Positions 10,911 to 22,005 of a stretch of DNA of 64,000 nucleotides are shown piece by piece; the first letter of the stretch is position 1, and each line of letters starts with the position of its first letter. Below the pieces are notes generated by a model that ran no database searches, had not been told where the DNA came from, and was given only the letters and a program-made list of their open reading frames with translations. The DNA is taken from positions 186,001 to 250,000 of the forward strand of contig NAJO01000015.1 in the NCBI GenBank assembly GCA_002077065.1, read 5' to 3'. The DNA is from Cryoendolithus antarcticus. Taxonomy: Eukaryota; Ascomycota; Dothideomycetes; Cladosporiales; Cladosporiaceae. The position numbers and the translations under genes are program-made.

Positions 10911-12891
10911 TCATTGTTCGCCCCCTCCGCACCCCTCCTTCAGCGCCTTAAGCATCTCCCTCACATCCTTCAACTCCTCCCTCAAACTCTTCAACTCAAC
11001 CAAAGCCGCATCCGTTACAACATTGGGCGCCGTCTCCTGCACCCTCTTCCCCCACCCACTTCCCTCCACATCAAGTTCCCCAGCCATCTGCTCCCACTCC
11101 TCAATCTCATCGTCGTCAGCCTCATGCCTCTTCCTATTGAAGCGCACCCTTCTTGCAGTCCTCGTCTCGAAGTATGCCGTGACTAGCAGCAGTGGCGAGT
11201 AGATCGTGCCCATAACAAGATCATTCAGCTTTTCGTACTGCTTCTTGCTCATCCACCACTCGAACGGTAGGGAGAGGCAGACGATTTCGATGAGGTTGAA
11301 GGGCGCGATGAAGACGTTCTCGTCTGGTGCGCGGACGAATTGGAGTGTCTTCTGGCTGAAGAGTGCGAGGTACTCATCGATAGCGTTATCCGTCACGTCC
11401 TCGTACGCTGAGTTGTACAGCGCAATGAGCACATTCAGCAGGATAACTATGATGATGAAGTTGTAGATGTAGTAGAGTATCAGGCCGAAGGGCGGCGCGA
11501 AACGGTCCCAGCCATCGAATTCGGGGGAGCCCATGATGGCGTTGATCATTTGTGTCACGATAAAACCCGTGGAGGAGAGGTCTTGGTCGACTTGGTCCAT
11601 GCCGATGAAGGCTTGGAGGAAGCCAATCAGGACGAAAATGAGGAGAGCGAAGAAGATGAGGGACTCTTTCATCATGACCTGCGTGCTGTCAGTGGAACGT
11701 GTGATTGGTTTTGGGGGGCGCGATCAGCATACCTTAAACACGACGAGCATGGCGCCGAAGAAGCGGAAGCTGTCCAAGTACAGCAAGATGCGGATCCAGA
11801 ACATCGGTGCGGAGAAGGCGAGGAAATTGTAGCTGAGCTCGTTGTAGTGATGGCGCAGCTCCGTGTCGAGCGGGTATGCAAGAGCGATCATTCGCGTGAT
11901 GAAGCTGATGCTCAACAGACCGTAGAGTGTGCTGTTGAACACGTTCCAGAAGCCAATGTAGTACCTACCTACTTTCCAGAGCTTGACCGCTTCGTCGCAC
12001 ACGAAGCTGAGCGTGAAGATGTAGAGGATGACTTCGACGATGTCCAGGTCACCGGTGCTGTTAACGGTATTGATAACACCGGTGTACAGACCGAGGAAGA
12101 TGATGCTGACGGCGATTTGCACAACGTTCTGGTATTGAGGGACGCGCATCCGGTCAGGATCGACGTGCGACCAGTAGTCCGTGTTGGTCTTGCCCTTGTA
12201 GTCAACGAACCGACTAGGATCGTCGTCGTCCTGTACCAGCCAGCCACGCCAGAGGAACGCTACACACTTCTGGTAGCCTGAGCTGCCAATGACTCTCACA
12301 GCATGCAGATCGACAGCCTTCTCGACAGCATTGGCAGGTTTGGTGTCCTCGCCATCAACAATGATGCTGTACCGCGTGAGCAGCATCTCAACCATAAGCA
12401 TGTTCAAGTCCTCTTCATCCTCAATGATACGCTTAGCAATCACCTCACACGCCTCAGCGCGCACCTCATGAAGATCCGCATCCCACAGCTCGAGCTTGGC
12501 CTGCTTCTTGAACCAGCTCTTGACGATGAGAAGGCAGTAGACCACGCAAGCAGTGTGGTCCTTGTCGCCTAGCTTGCCAGCAGCCAAGGCAGTCTTGACC
12601 ACCTCGTCGGTGATTACATTACTATGCGCTGCGGTCACGCGCTCTTCGGGCAGCTCGCAAGGTACGACTACCTCGAGCTGGTACTTTAGACGGAGTGCGA
12701 TTAACGTGACATCTCTCGAGGGGATTGCCGAGACGGCTCGATCTTCGTTGTGGGAGGGGAGTAATGCTTGGATCTCGTCGCGGAAGTGTTGGCGATCTCG
12801 ATCGCTCCAGCCGAAGAGTCTGAAATAGGATCATCAGCGATGTGCATTCGTCGTAGCATTGGAACTCGTCGTACTTTGCCCAGCGGACCAT
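10911..12891 (-). CDS. YVC1: Vacuolar TRP-type calcium channel Yvc1
   Basis: Releases Ca2+ from the vacuole in yeast. Exons (minus strand) 12891-12875, 12819-11733, 11678-10911 give 623 residues with phases closing. Seen: the cytosolic N-terminal motif TLIALRLKYQLEVVVPCELP and the segment KQAKLELWDADLHEVRAEAC typical of fungal Yvc1, several membrane segments (VVQIAVSIIFLGLYTGVI, VEVILYIFTLSFVCDEAV, FWNVFNSTLYGLLSISFI), pore-region helices after intron 2 (SLIFFALLIFVLIGFLQAF), the last TM helix YYIYNFIIIVILLNVLIALY, and a C-terminal acidic stretch plus coiled coil (ELKSLREELKDVREMLKAL). The first exon is only 17 nt. I chose ATG 12891 because it splices in frame, but the 5' end is the least certain part. 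Confidence 0.9.
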
Positions 12892-13184
12892 CTCGCTGGC
12901 AATGGCTTGGCTGTCTGTAGGTGAAGTAGGGAATATATAACAACGCGATGCCTAGGAATGCGCTTGGACTACGATACTGTCCTCATGGATGCTCATGACA
13001 TGGCGCATCTGCAGAGACTGTCCCTCTGGACCAAGACATGCGAAAGTTGGAACAAGGTTGGCCCAAGCTTCAATGCACGTGAAAGTGTCCATGCGACGCG
13101 ACTGTCACATGTCACCAAGTACCTCTTCTCCAATATATAATCGTCGTCTGCATCCCTCCGTCTTCCCTGCCCTACACCTCCATC
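12892..13184. promoter_or_regulatory. Divergent promoter between YVC1 and EAF7
   Basis: 293 bases separate two divergent start codons. TATATAA at 13134-13140 lies 45 nt before the EAF7 ATG, and TATATA at 12933-12938 lies about 42 nt upstream of the YVC1 ATG when read on the minus strand. Both are at plausible distances for TATA elements, so each gene probably has its own core promoter. Confidence 0.45.
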
Positions 13185-14087
13185 ATGCCTCCTCGCAAGA
13201 AGCAGCGCCTCTCCCCAACGCCCACCCCCGCCCAAAGCAGCCCTCCCTCCCAGACTCCTGGCAAGACCCCCACACCGAACCCCCTCCACGACCCATGGAC
13301 CGACGCCGAGGAAATCGGCCTCTTCAAAGCCCTAATCAGATACAAACCCACCGGCCTGCACAAACACTTCCGCATGCTACAGCTGCGGAAGCACCTCCTC
13401 GACAACGGCTACATACACCCTCGCGCCGCGCACACGAAACCCGCTGGCATCTGGGAGAAGCTGGGCGGCCTGTATGATCTCGCTGCGCTAGATGAACGGG
13501 AGGATGCGCGGCAGCTGAGCGATGTGTCTGGGGTTGAGGATGAAGAGAGCGAGGAGGACGGCGATGCGGATGTTTATTCGCTGGCGGAGAATAAGATACA
13601 TAACGAGACGTTTGTCCTGCCGGATGATGACTATGGAGAGGCGATGTGGAAGCGGCGATTACCCGACGCCAAGGCTTCGAGGGAGGAAAGCGAGAGTCCT
13701 GCGATCTTGCCAGAGTTGAACTTCATGGAGAAGGCGCCCTTCCCTTTCATACCGAGTTTCAGTGTCGAGGCTAGTGAGCCTGCCGCGACGCCTGGGAAGA
13801 CTGCGTCGGGGCGAGGGAGAGGGCGACCGAGAGGACGATTGCGAGGTGCGACGACTGCGGCTCCTGCGACGACGCGGAGGAGCAAGAGGCAGGCTAGTAG
13901 TGAGGCTGCAGAGGATGAAGAGGAAGTGGAGGGAAGTACGAATGCCGAGGAAGAGGAGGAGAGTAGTGAGGGGGAGGAGGGTAGTGCGGAGAGTACGCCT
14001 GCGCCGAGGACTGGGCAGAGAGGGAGAGGAAGGGGAAGCGGGGCTCGAGGCGGTGGGAGAGCGCGAGGTAGGGGAAGAGGGAAGTGA
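13185..14087 (+). CDS. EAF7: NuA4 histone acetyltransferase subunit Eaf7 (CT20 family)
   Basis: Intronless, 300 residues, nuclear. Eaf7 is part of the Eaf5/7/3 subcomplex of NuA4, which acetylates H4/H2A. Seen: a Pro-rich N-terminus with a basic start (MPPRKKQRLS), then the CT20 domain (about residues 37-110) with WTDAEEIGLFKALIRYKPTG, HKHFRMLQLRKHL, GIWEKLGGLYDLAALDERED, followed by acidic stretches, a conserved-looking FVLPDDDYGEAMW block and a long Arg/Gly-rich tail (RGRGRPRGR and RGRGRGSGARGGGRARGRGR). The RG-rich tail is unusual in length and may bind nucleic acid. Convergent with the eIF2-alpha gene. Confidence 0.88.
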   Translation: MPPRKKQRLSPTPTPAQSSPPSQTPGKTPTPNPLHDPWTDAEEIGLFKALIRYKPTGLHKHFRMLQLRKHLLDNGYIHPRAAHTKPAGIWEKLGGLYDLAALDEREDARQLSDVSGVEDEESEEDGDADVYSLAENKIHNETFVLPDDDYGEAMWKRRLPDAKASREESESPAILPELNFMEKAPFPFIPSFSVEASEPAATPGKTASGRGRGRPRGRLRGATTAAPATTRRSKRQASSEAAEDEEEVEGSTNAEEEEESSEGEEGSAESTPAPRTGQRGRGRGSGARGGGRARGRGRGK

Positions 14088-14397
14088 CGAGGATGATCCG
14101 ACTTCTTATCTTGAGTCCCATCGATTAATTTCTTTGAGCTCTATACTGCTGCGCGCTGTATATATGGTAGTGCACAACCTGGCCGCGGGCAGGGCGCGTT
14201 GATGCGAAGTGCTCGCCTCGCGCCCAACGCGCTTATGTCGCGCCTCGTCCAGCAGAACAGTCGCAGGCATGAATGCCATCCGATCAGATGCCTCTTGTCC
14301 TGCAATCATCTGGCATGTCCACATCGCGTTCGTGCCTGGTACCTGAACAGGCTCGATCGTGCGTGAAGTCCTTTGCATCATACTTCTCCATCTCAAA
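14088..14397. other. Shared 3' flank of EAF7 and eIF2-alpha genes
   Basis: Convergent intergenic space of 310 bases. Presumed to hold both polyadenylation regions; no gene or structured element recognised. Confidence 0.4.
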
Positions 14398-15345
14398 TCA
14401 ACTCGTTCCTGCCTCTGCAGCCGCCACAACACCCTCATCACTCTCACTCTCATCCTCATCTCCACTAACCTCCTCGTTCTCCTTCGCCCTCTTGTCCATG
14501 AGCGCCTGCAACTCCGCATCATCATTCTCAGTCACAGCCTTGGGTGCCATCTTGACCGAGCACATCCCCCCCGCTCCACGGATACTCACATCAATCTCCT
14601 TGATAGCCTCCTCTAACACTTGGATCCCAATATTCTTGTCCAGCGTCTGGCTCGTCAAGACGTAGAGAGGTGGGGAGACCAGCTTGACCTTGACTTGCGT
14701 TTCGGCGGTGTTCTTCGCTTCTGCGGTGCGGAGTGCGGTTTTGACAGCATCAATGCCCTCATACCCAAAGCACGTAACCTCCACATCAGCCCTGACCTTC
14801 GTCGGCTGCGGCGTCAACCGCTTGCCAATATAACTCTGCAGCTCCTCCTTGATAACATCGCTCTTGAACACAACCTCATTCCACACCTCCTGATTCGTAA
14901 TACTGAGCTTGAATGCATCCACGGCATGTCCATACTTCTTATTCAACGGCCACCCAATATCCGCATACAACTCCTCAATCGGCGTGCTCGTCTTCTCCGC
15001 CACGTGCCGCATAATGGAATGCACCATCTTGCTCTTATTATACCGCTCCTCGCACTTGATGATATCCTCTGGGCTGACTCGTCGCTTACTCAAATCAATA
15101 TATCCCTTCTCTTTATCCACGCGCAGCACAACGACGACTTCGTTCCGCCCGACACGGATGAGTTTCTGGATTGAGCGAATACGACGCCGCGAGAGTTCGG
15201 AGAGCAGGATCATGCCGTCTATGTTGTCGTATTCGAGGAGTTTGACGTAGGCGCCCATTTCGGCGATTTGTTTGACGTTGACCATTACGAAGGAGTCGAT
15301 TTCGGGGTACTTTTCTTCGTAGAAGCGGCAGTTGGTGAGAGACAT
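14398..15345 (-). CDS. SUI2: Translation initiation factor eIF2 alpha subunit
   Basis: Intronless, 315 residues, cytosolic. eIF2 delivers initiator Met-tRNA to the 40S ribosome. Seen: the S1 domain (about residues 17-88), with the kinase-target loop ILLSELSRRRIRS in which Ser52 of the reading frame (Ser51 in mature numbering) is phosphorylated by Gcn2-type kinases; the helical middle (KRRVSPEDIIKCEERYNKSK, VHSIMRHVAEKT); and the alpha/beta C-terminal domain (ADVEVTCFGYEGIDAVKTAL, VSIRGAGGMCSVKMAP) ending in an acidic tail. Length is typical. It is divergent from the acid phosphatase gene. Confidence 0.97.
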   Translation of the reverse strand: MSLTNCRFYEEKYPEIDSFVMVNVKQIAEMGAYVKLLEYDNIDGMILLSELSRRRIRSIQKLIRVGRNEVVVVLRVDKEKGYIDLSKRRVSPEDIIKCEERYNKSKMVHSIMRHVAEKTSTPIEELYADIGWPLNKKYGHAVDAFKLSITNQEVWNEVVFKSDVIKEELQSYIGKRLTPQPTKVRADVEVTCFGYEGIDAVKTALRTAEAKNTAETQVKVKLVSPPLYVLTSQTLDKNIGIQVLEEAIKEIDVSIRGAGGMCSVKMAPKAVTENDDAELQALMDKRAKENEEVSGDEDESESDEGVVAAAEAGTS

Positions 15346-15696
15346 GGTGGGTGGTCGGATTGGTGGTGTTGTGTGGATGTGAGTAGTGGCGCGTCTTCGC
15401 TGCTGTGTATGTGGATGTCGTGGTGTGGCGATGGTCGTATGCTATGCGTGGTGTTGAATTTATGTCGCGGTTCGTGAATCATTCGAAGTTGACGTGGGGT
15501 CTGGCGGGGAGCGACGCCATTGGCTAAGGGATGACGGCCGCTAGTAACCGCACAGGGGAAGTGAAGTCACTGGAGAGGCATGAGCAAACCTCACAACGTC
15601 CATTATGTCTTGTAGAACACTCTTGGCTAGACTATCCATCATGACTCGGCAATAGCACGGGACAATCGTTTCTTCGAGAGCCATATCGCATCCGGT
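15346..15696. promoter_or_regulatory. Divergent promoter between eIF2-alpha and acid phosphatase genes
   Basis: 351 bases between two divergent start codons, so promoters for both genes must lie here. The stretch on the eIF2-alpha side is rich in GTGG and GGTG words. I see no convincing TATA box or named factor site. Confidence 0.35.
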
Positions 15697-17325
15697 ATGC
15701 CACTATGGCTCATGCTCATATCTGCCGTCGCTGCAGTTGCAGGAGTACTGCTTTACACTCGACAATCGCTGCCATGGACGGATGCAAGACCACTCCACAC
15801 ACTATCTGTGCTACAGCCTGATAATCAGCAATCGCTGTCGGGATCAGCTGGTTCGACTTGGGATTTGCACCATCATCTCGGTGGCAATGGCCCATGGATC
15901 CCAAAGAAAGGCGGCGTGCTCAACGAGACCGTTGCTCCGCCAGTGGGATGTCATGTCGATCAAGTGCATATGGTAGGTGGTAGCTGTCGCCAATGGTAGG
16001 TCAAGTCTGTGTTCTGACACCATTTCTTTTCTTCGCACAGCTCTCTCGTCATGCTGAGAGGTTCCCCACCGTCAAAGCAGGCGTTCGTATGTTTACCATA
16101 TGTATTGCTGATACCAGCCAATTGATCAGTCAACGCAGGTATGCTCGAGCTCTTCGAAAAGTTACAAGCCTTTCCTTTACCATTGAACGGATCTCTCGCG
16201 TTTGCTAAGAATTGGGACATGTTCACCGACGATCCATCCACTCATCTGGAGAATCTCGTATCGACGGGTCGCTACGCTGGGACTCTGCAAGCTTTCTCCA
16301 CTGGTGTGAAGTTACGGACGAGGTACAAGTCGCTCCTCGATCAAGCCCTTGCACGTGGCAAAGTCTCTTTCTGGGCCAGCGGCTCTGAACGCGTAGTTGA
16401 CACGGCGCACTACTTCGCAGCTGGCTTCTTTCGACACGATTGGCGGGTAGATGCTCATCTTCACGTCATTCCGGAAACTGGTGAGCTCGGCGGGAATACC
16501 TTGACATCGGGCAAGACGTGCTTGAAGTACGCCGACAATGTGGATGCAAAGGGTCACGACTATGGCTATGCAAAGCTGTCCGATTTCCAGTCAACGTATC
16601 TACCCGCGGTCCGCGAACGTCTGTCACGTGAGAACCCAGCCTTTCCGATATCAGACGCGGGAGTCTGGACCATGCAGGAGCTGTGCGGCTTCGAGACGAT
16701 CGCGATTGGTCACAGCCTGTGGTGCTCGGTCTTCACCCATGCAGAGATGGAGACCTTCGCCTACGCTCGCGACCTACTTCACTACTATCGTGCTGGTCCA
16801 GGCAACCCATACGCAGGCGCAATGGGCCATCTCTGGCTGAATGCAACTGCCAACCTCCTACGAGAAGGCGGTGAAGCAGCAGGTCATCTCTTCCTCAGCT
16901 TCGTGCATGATGGCGATATCGTGCCTATGCTCGCTGCTCTCGACTTGTTTCCGCAACATCCTCATCTGCCGACTACTCATGTCGATCACAGCAGGATCTG
17001 GCGCACCTCGGACGTCGTGCCCATGGGCGGTAGGGTGGTCTTCGAGCGACTTATCTGTGAGATCGAGCCGGAGTGCTGGGACAACGGGCCTTTCTATCCA
17101 AATCACAAGTACTGCGAACCGGATAGAAACGAGACGTTCGTACGCATCAATGTCAATGACGGGATTGTAGGGCTCCCCGGGTGTGCAGAAGGACCGGGTG
17201 GAAGCTGTCTGCTCGATGACTTCTTGAGCTATGTACACAAACGAGGGGAGGAAGTGGGAAGCTTCGCGGATCTGTGTGGACTGTCTTCAGAGGCGCCGAA
17301 ACACATCAAGTTCTTGCACCAGTAG
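15697..17325 (+). CDS. Histidine acid phosphatase (Pho5/phytase family), signal-anchored
   Basis: Branch-2 histidine phosphatase releasing phosphate from organic esters outside the plasma membrane. Exons 15697-15972, 16041-16086, 16139-17325; 502 residues, phases closing. Seen: N-terminal hydrophobic signal/anchor (WLMLISAVAAVAGVLLY), the catalytic motif across intron 1, QVHM-LSRHAERFPT (canonical RHGxRxP with Gly replaced by Ala), a conserved SGSERVVDTAHYFAAGF segment, and the proton-donor motif FLSFVHDGDIVPML. Several NxS/T sites and paired cysteines fit a secreted glycoprotein. The second exon is only 46 nt and carries the catalytic His. Phytase versus general phosphatase cannot be settled from sequence. 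Confidence 0.9.
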
Positions 17326-17805
17326 TGAAGAGTATAAATATCGACTTCTAAGTATTCCACGGTATTCACGGATTGTAAGCTTCACTTAAGGACTTCTTCC
17401 ATCTACTTAGGTCAAAGAGGGGAAGTCAGACAGCATGCTCGTACAAGATTGCTCTAGCAGCGTGGTTAGAGGGTCCTAGGCCGCTATTGAAAGAGCGATT
17501 GGACGTGACAAAGTTACTGCGTGGTGTGTAAGGTCAGGGATGTGGTATGAGGCATCAGCAGTCTCGTCTACGAAGCGACAATCCATTGCTTCGTGGACAT
17601 CGATAACGTCTTCTTCTTTGGGGTCACTGATGTATCCTTGTACTCGAGACTGCCCTGCAAATTGACAATGTGAAAGTACAGGTAAGAGAGTCGACAAGCA
17701 CGAAGCCAGCGGTGCGGACATGCCAAGCCTTTCGGGACTGCCTTTCGCCGAAGCTCTTTCTACTTTCTCCACCCACCAAGCTCGTATCAATAATCTCGTT
17801 ACAGC
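17326..17805. other. Intergenic between acid phosphatase and MRS6 genes
   Basis: 480 bases, 3' flank of one gene and 5' flank of the next. No gene, repeat or strong core-promoter motif seen. Confidence 0.4.
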
Positions 17806-19530
17806 ATGGAGACTCTCGACGGGACGGAGTGGGACGTGGTGATCGTCGGCACTGATCTGCCGCAGTCACTGCTCGCCCTGTAAGTCTTTCACATCCCACG
17901 CACGAAAATGAAGTCTCTGGCTGACTGACGAAAGTCCTCCATGAAAGGTCCCTATCTCGTTCTGGCAAGAGAGTGCTTCACATCGATCGAAATGAGTACT
18001 ACGGCGGCAATGAAGCTGCGTTGAGCTTGTCGGAGGCAGAGGCATGGGCGGCGCGATATGCTGGTCATAGTAATGCGAGTGAGAATGCTACGTTCAGCAA
18101 CGCCAGGATCGAGACATTAGAGGCTACGGGCGATGTGAAGCTTTTACAATCGCGTGCATACTCGCTTGCACTTGCGCCGCAGATCATATACACGCAGTCG
18201 AAGCTACTGCCGGCGCTGGTCTCATCACGAACACATGGTCAGCTCGAGTTCCAGGCGGTGGGCTCATGGTTCGTTTTGCAGCCTGGAGGCGATGCAGCAA
18301 GCGCACCGAGTCTTATTCGAGTACCAAGCGGCCGCGAAGATATCTTCCAGGACCAGTCGTTCGATCTACGGGCGAAACGGTCATTGATGAAGTTTCTGCG
18401 CTTTGTTGGGAACTATGAAGAGCAGCCCGATATCTGGCAGGGCGAAGCTGAACGACCCTTCCCGGACTTCTTGCAGCAGAAGTTTGCGCTGCCACAGCCC
18501 CTGCATGCCGCTTTGCTGTCCCTGACACTTGCTCTCACGCCACCGGCAGAGACTTCAACGGCCGATGCGCTGCCTCGCATCGCGCGACACCTTCGCAGCA
18601 TTGGGCTGTTCGGTCCTGGCTTTGGCGCTGTAATACCGAAGTGGGGTGGACTGGCAGAGATCGCGCAGGTCGCTTGTCGTGCGGGTGCTGTTGGTGGTGC
18701 GGTATATGTCTTGAATAAAGGCATTGACCACATCGACAATACTGGCAACGATACGTTCCGGCTGAAGCTATCCGGTGGGGAGCAAGTGGAAACACATTGG
18801 CTTGTCGGGTCTGCCGAGAATCTGTTAGCGAAGGCCCTGACGCCGCCGCATGCAGGCCCTGGACTCACGAAGAGCATTTCGATCATCGCCGCACGTCTGC
18901 CCAAGCTGTTCCCGGTGACCGCAGAAGGTGGCGTCACACCGGCCGGCGCTGTGATAGCAGTGCCTGCCTCAACTGCAGACGAACCTCCTGTGTACATCAT
19001 GGCGCATTCTGCAGATGCAGGAGAGTGCCCTTCAACTCAGTGTAAGCCCTCCCCGGTCTACTACCCTCTCTACATGATGATCAAACCTTACGAATACTTA
19101 TCTACATTGCCTGATCAACATTGATGCACAAAATCTCTGACAAACTGACGATCTACCTTCATCACACATCTGCTGGCACGATATCCCGGTATTGCTTGCT
19201 AACGAGACTACAGGTGTCATCTATGCCAGCGTTGCTCTGCCGTTCGATGAAGGCCAAGCTCGTCTGAGCGCTGCCGTAGCCGCGTTGCTCGCTAGTGGTG
19301 ACGGTGAGATGGTATCCGCGCCGCTGTGGACGATACAGTATTATCAGCATGACCTGGGAGAGACGGCCAAGGCATTAAATCCACACTGCTTGGTGCTGCC
19401 TCCACTGTCACTTGACAATGCCCTCGCAGACCATGTACTGGAGAATGTGAAGCAAGCGTGGCGGCAGATCACGGGCGAGGAGGATGCCAGCTTCCTGCGC
19501 TTCGAAGTCAGGGAAGGCATGGAGGACTGA
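17806..19530 (+). CDS. MRS6: Rab escort protein (Rab GGTase component A), GDI superfamily
   Basis: Presents newly made Rab/Ypt GTPases to geranylgeranyl transferase II and delivers them to membranes. Exons 17806-17879, 17948-19041, 19214-19530; 494 residues, phases closing. Seen: the N-terminal dinucleotide-like fold EWDVVIVGTDLPQSLLAL spliced to SRSGKRVLHIDRNEYYGGNE, the GDI/REP signature in which the second Gly of GxGxxG-type loops is altered as is usual for REP, then AYSLALAPQIIYTQSKLLP and the Rab-binding platform segment FGAVIPKWGGLAEIAQVACR, and a C-terminal WTIQYYQHD block. Distinguished from GDI1 by the SLLALSLSRSGK form and by divergence in the middle. Start ATG 17806 opens a short first exon. 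Confidence 0.9.
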
Positions 19531-20077
19531 ACATCATGATTTAGAGAGCAATGTAACGATATTCACTCGTCATCATGATCTCGTTTTCCATGCGACATGG
19601 TCACGTGCCGTGCTCGTATTGTCTGATGACCCTGAGCTATTCTCGTAGGGCTGCATCATGCATGGACCCAGTTTCCTTGCAGTGATCGGCTTCGCCGCTG
19701 ACGCGGCCGTTGCCGCGCGCTCGACGCAGGAACATGCACCAAACATCGTCGTCAACATCAGAGTACTTTCCTCATCTTAAGACCTTCGGCTCACTCGTAA
19801 CACGACGCTCGCTCACAGAAATCAAGACATTGGCGATAGTGATTTCAGTGCGACGACATTGACGGCGTCCGCGCACTTCCGCCACCCTGCCAAGAAGGGG
19901 TACGACGATCTCACGCTCACACTCCTTGGAAGAGCGCATACACTACAGTCGCTCTACCATCCTTCAAGAGACATTTCTACAGGCGTCAATAGGCGCAATT
20001 GCTCGAACAGTAGAGCACTCAAGTAAAAGTGAAGGGATTCTGGACCATACCACGCGCGTAGGCGAACCACAAATATC
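19531..20077. other. Intergenic between MRS6 and GH76 gene
   Basis: 547 bases with only short frames; presumed 3' and 5' flanks. Nothing recognised. Confidence 0.4.
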
Positions 20078-21612
20078 ATGAAGATTAGGTCAGGGACATC
20101 GAGCGCAGTATGTGGCGCGCTGCTGGCGGCGCGGTGCACGAGCGCGATACAGTTGACGATCACTGATGCGAGTATGTTACTCGGAACCAGGTGGAGTGTT
20201 AAGGCAAATACTGATAACATGCGTCAGACTCGATCAAGACGGCAGCGAGCACAGCCGCCCATGGCATGATGAGTTACTACAAAGGCAACGTTACTGGCGG
20301 CACACCAGGTCTATTGCCACAGCCATACTACTGGTGGGAGGGAGGTGCCATGTGGGGCAGTCTGATCGACTACTGGTCATACACCGGAGACACGACCTAC
20401 AACGACATAGTCTCGGAGTCGTTACTCTTCCAAGTCGGACCGGATGACGACTTCATGCCGCCGAATCAGACCAAGTCTCTCGGAAATGACGATCAAGCGT
20501 TCTGGGGCATGGCTGCAATGACCGCTGCAGAAGCCGGCTTCCCCAACCCGCCCAGCGACCAGCCGCAATGGCTCGCCCTGGCACAGGCTGTCTTCAACAC
20601 GCAAGCGGTGCGTTGGGACAACTCCACCTGCGGCGGAGGTCTGCGTTGGCAAATCTACTCCTTCAACAATGGCTACAACTACAAGAATTCGATTTCGCAA
20701 GGAGGCTTCTTCAACATCGCGGCTCGTCTAGGCTTGTACACCAAGAACGAGACGTACTTCGACTGGGCAAACCAGATGTGGGACTGGACCAATGCGATCG
20801 GCTTGATTAGCGACTCGTATCAGGTCTTTGACGGCTCCGATGACACGCTCAATTGCACTGAGCTGAATCACATTCAATGGTCCTACAACACCGGCATCTT
20901 CCTCTCTGGTGCAGCCGTGATGTACAACGTGACCACTGGCGCCGAGCAGGCCAAGTGGAAGGCCCGTGTGCAGGGCTTGATTACTGGCGCAAACGCGTTT
21001 TTTTATCAGGGCCAGGGGATCATGTACGAGGTCGCCTGCGAACCTAACAACAACTGCAACACCGATCAGCAGTCCTTTAAGGCATACTTGCTCAGATGGA
21101 TGACTCTTACGATCAAGCTGGCGCCGTGGACGCACGACATCCTACTGCCGCTGATACAGACCACTGCCACAGCGGCGGCCAAGTCATGTGTCGGTGGCTC
21201 TGATGGCGTTACGTGCGGCACCAAGTGGTATGAAGGTAATTGGGACGGCACGTATGGTGTTGGGCAGCAGATGAACGCCATGGAGGCGTTCCAGTCGCTC
21301 TTGGTCGACCAGGTCGGCCCACCACTGTCCAATTCGACAGGAGGCACGAGTTTAGGAAATCCGAGCGCAGGGACAGGTCCCAGTACGGTTGCGGTTCCTC
21401 AATCTGCCATCACGACCGTTCGTGCCCCCGAAATCCCGACCTTTCAATGCCGCGTGGCTGACAATCGTTGCAGAAAGATAAAGCCGGAGCCGGCATCCTA
21501 ACGACGCTAGTACTCATTACGATCCTAGGCGGTGCTTGGTACGTACTTGTCCCTGTCAGCATATCATCAGAGGCGAAGACTGACTCTTCTTCACAGGTGG
21601 ATGATCGCATAG
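20078..21612 (+). CDS. GH76 endo-1,6-alpha-mannosidase, Dcw1/Dfg5 family, GPI-anchored
   Basis: Cell-surface enzyme thought to transfer GPI-anchored proteins into the wall glucan. Exons 20078-20171, 20228-21417, 21474-21538, 21597-21612; 454 residues, phases closing. Seen: N-terminal signal peptide, the segment [17 protein letters not shown] typical of Dfg5/Dcw1, [19 protein letters not shown], the catalytic Asp pair [31 protein letters not shown], and the late block [20 protein letters not shown]. The C-terminus has a small-residue stretch ([17 protein letters not shown]) then a hydrophobic tail [18 protein letters not shown] completed by a 16-nt last exon (WMIA), fitting a GPI signal. Intron 3 uses GTTCGT as donor. 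Without the last two introns the tail would be lost, so I prefer this model. Confidence 0.9.
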
Positions 21613-22005
21613 CGGCCGCTCGGCTGTGGTCACGAAGTGTGTACAGTGGGATTGGAAAAGGAACGGTAGGGGATATGGTGCAGCCAGGATGGCCTTGCAC
21701 CGTGTCGTTGGCGTTGCGGGTGGTATCATTGATTTGTATAAAAGCTGCGTGCTGTTAGTATCGCTTTGCTCTGCATGTGTTCCGTGGTATCGGGTATCAG
21801 TCAAGTCGAGGTGAGTGACGTTGTGGAGTCCGGACATGCTACTGAAGGGAGTTTTGGAACCGAAAGATACTCTCCGTGGACCGAGTCCGTTGGTAAGGCG
21901 TCTATACGGTGCACTGCAACTATCAATGTTTGGTCATTGTTGCAGTGAGAGCTACAGACCACTGCGTACCACCAGTCTTGACAGGCCAATCTCTCGTGGG
22001 CTGTG
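21613..22005. other. Intergenic, edge of gene-poor segment
   Basis: About 390 bases with no recognisable gene. The open forward frame at 21909-23000 overlaps the next gene in another frame and has no family resemblance. Confidence 0.35.

Noticed and set aside
14620..15174. Plus-strand open frame of 184 codons
   Set aside because: Antisense shadow of the eIF2-alpha gene.
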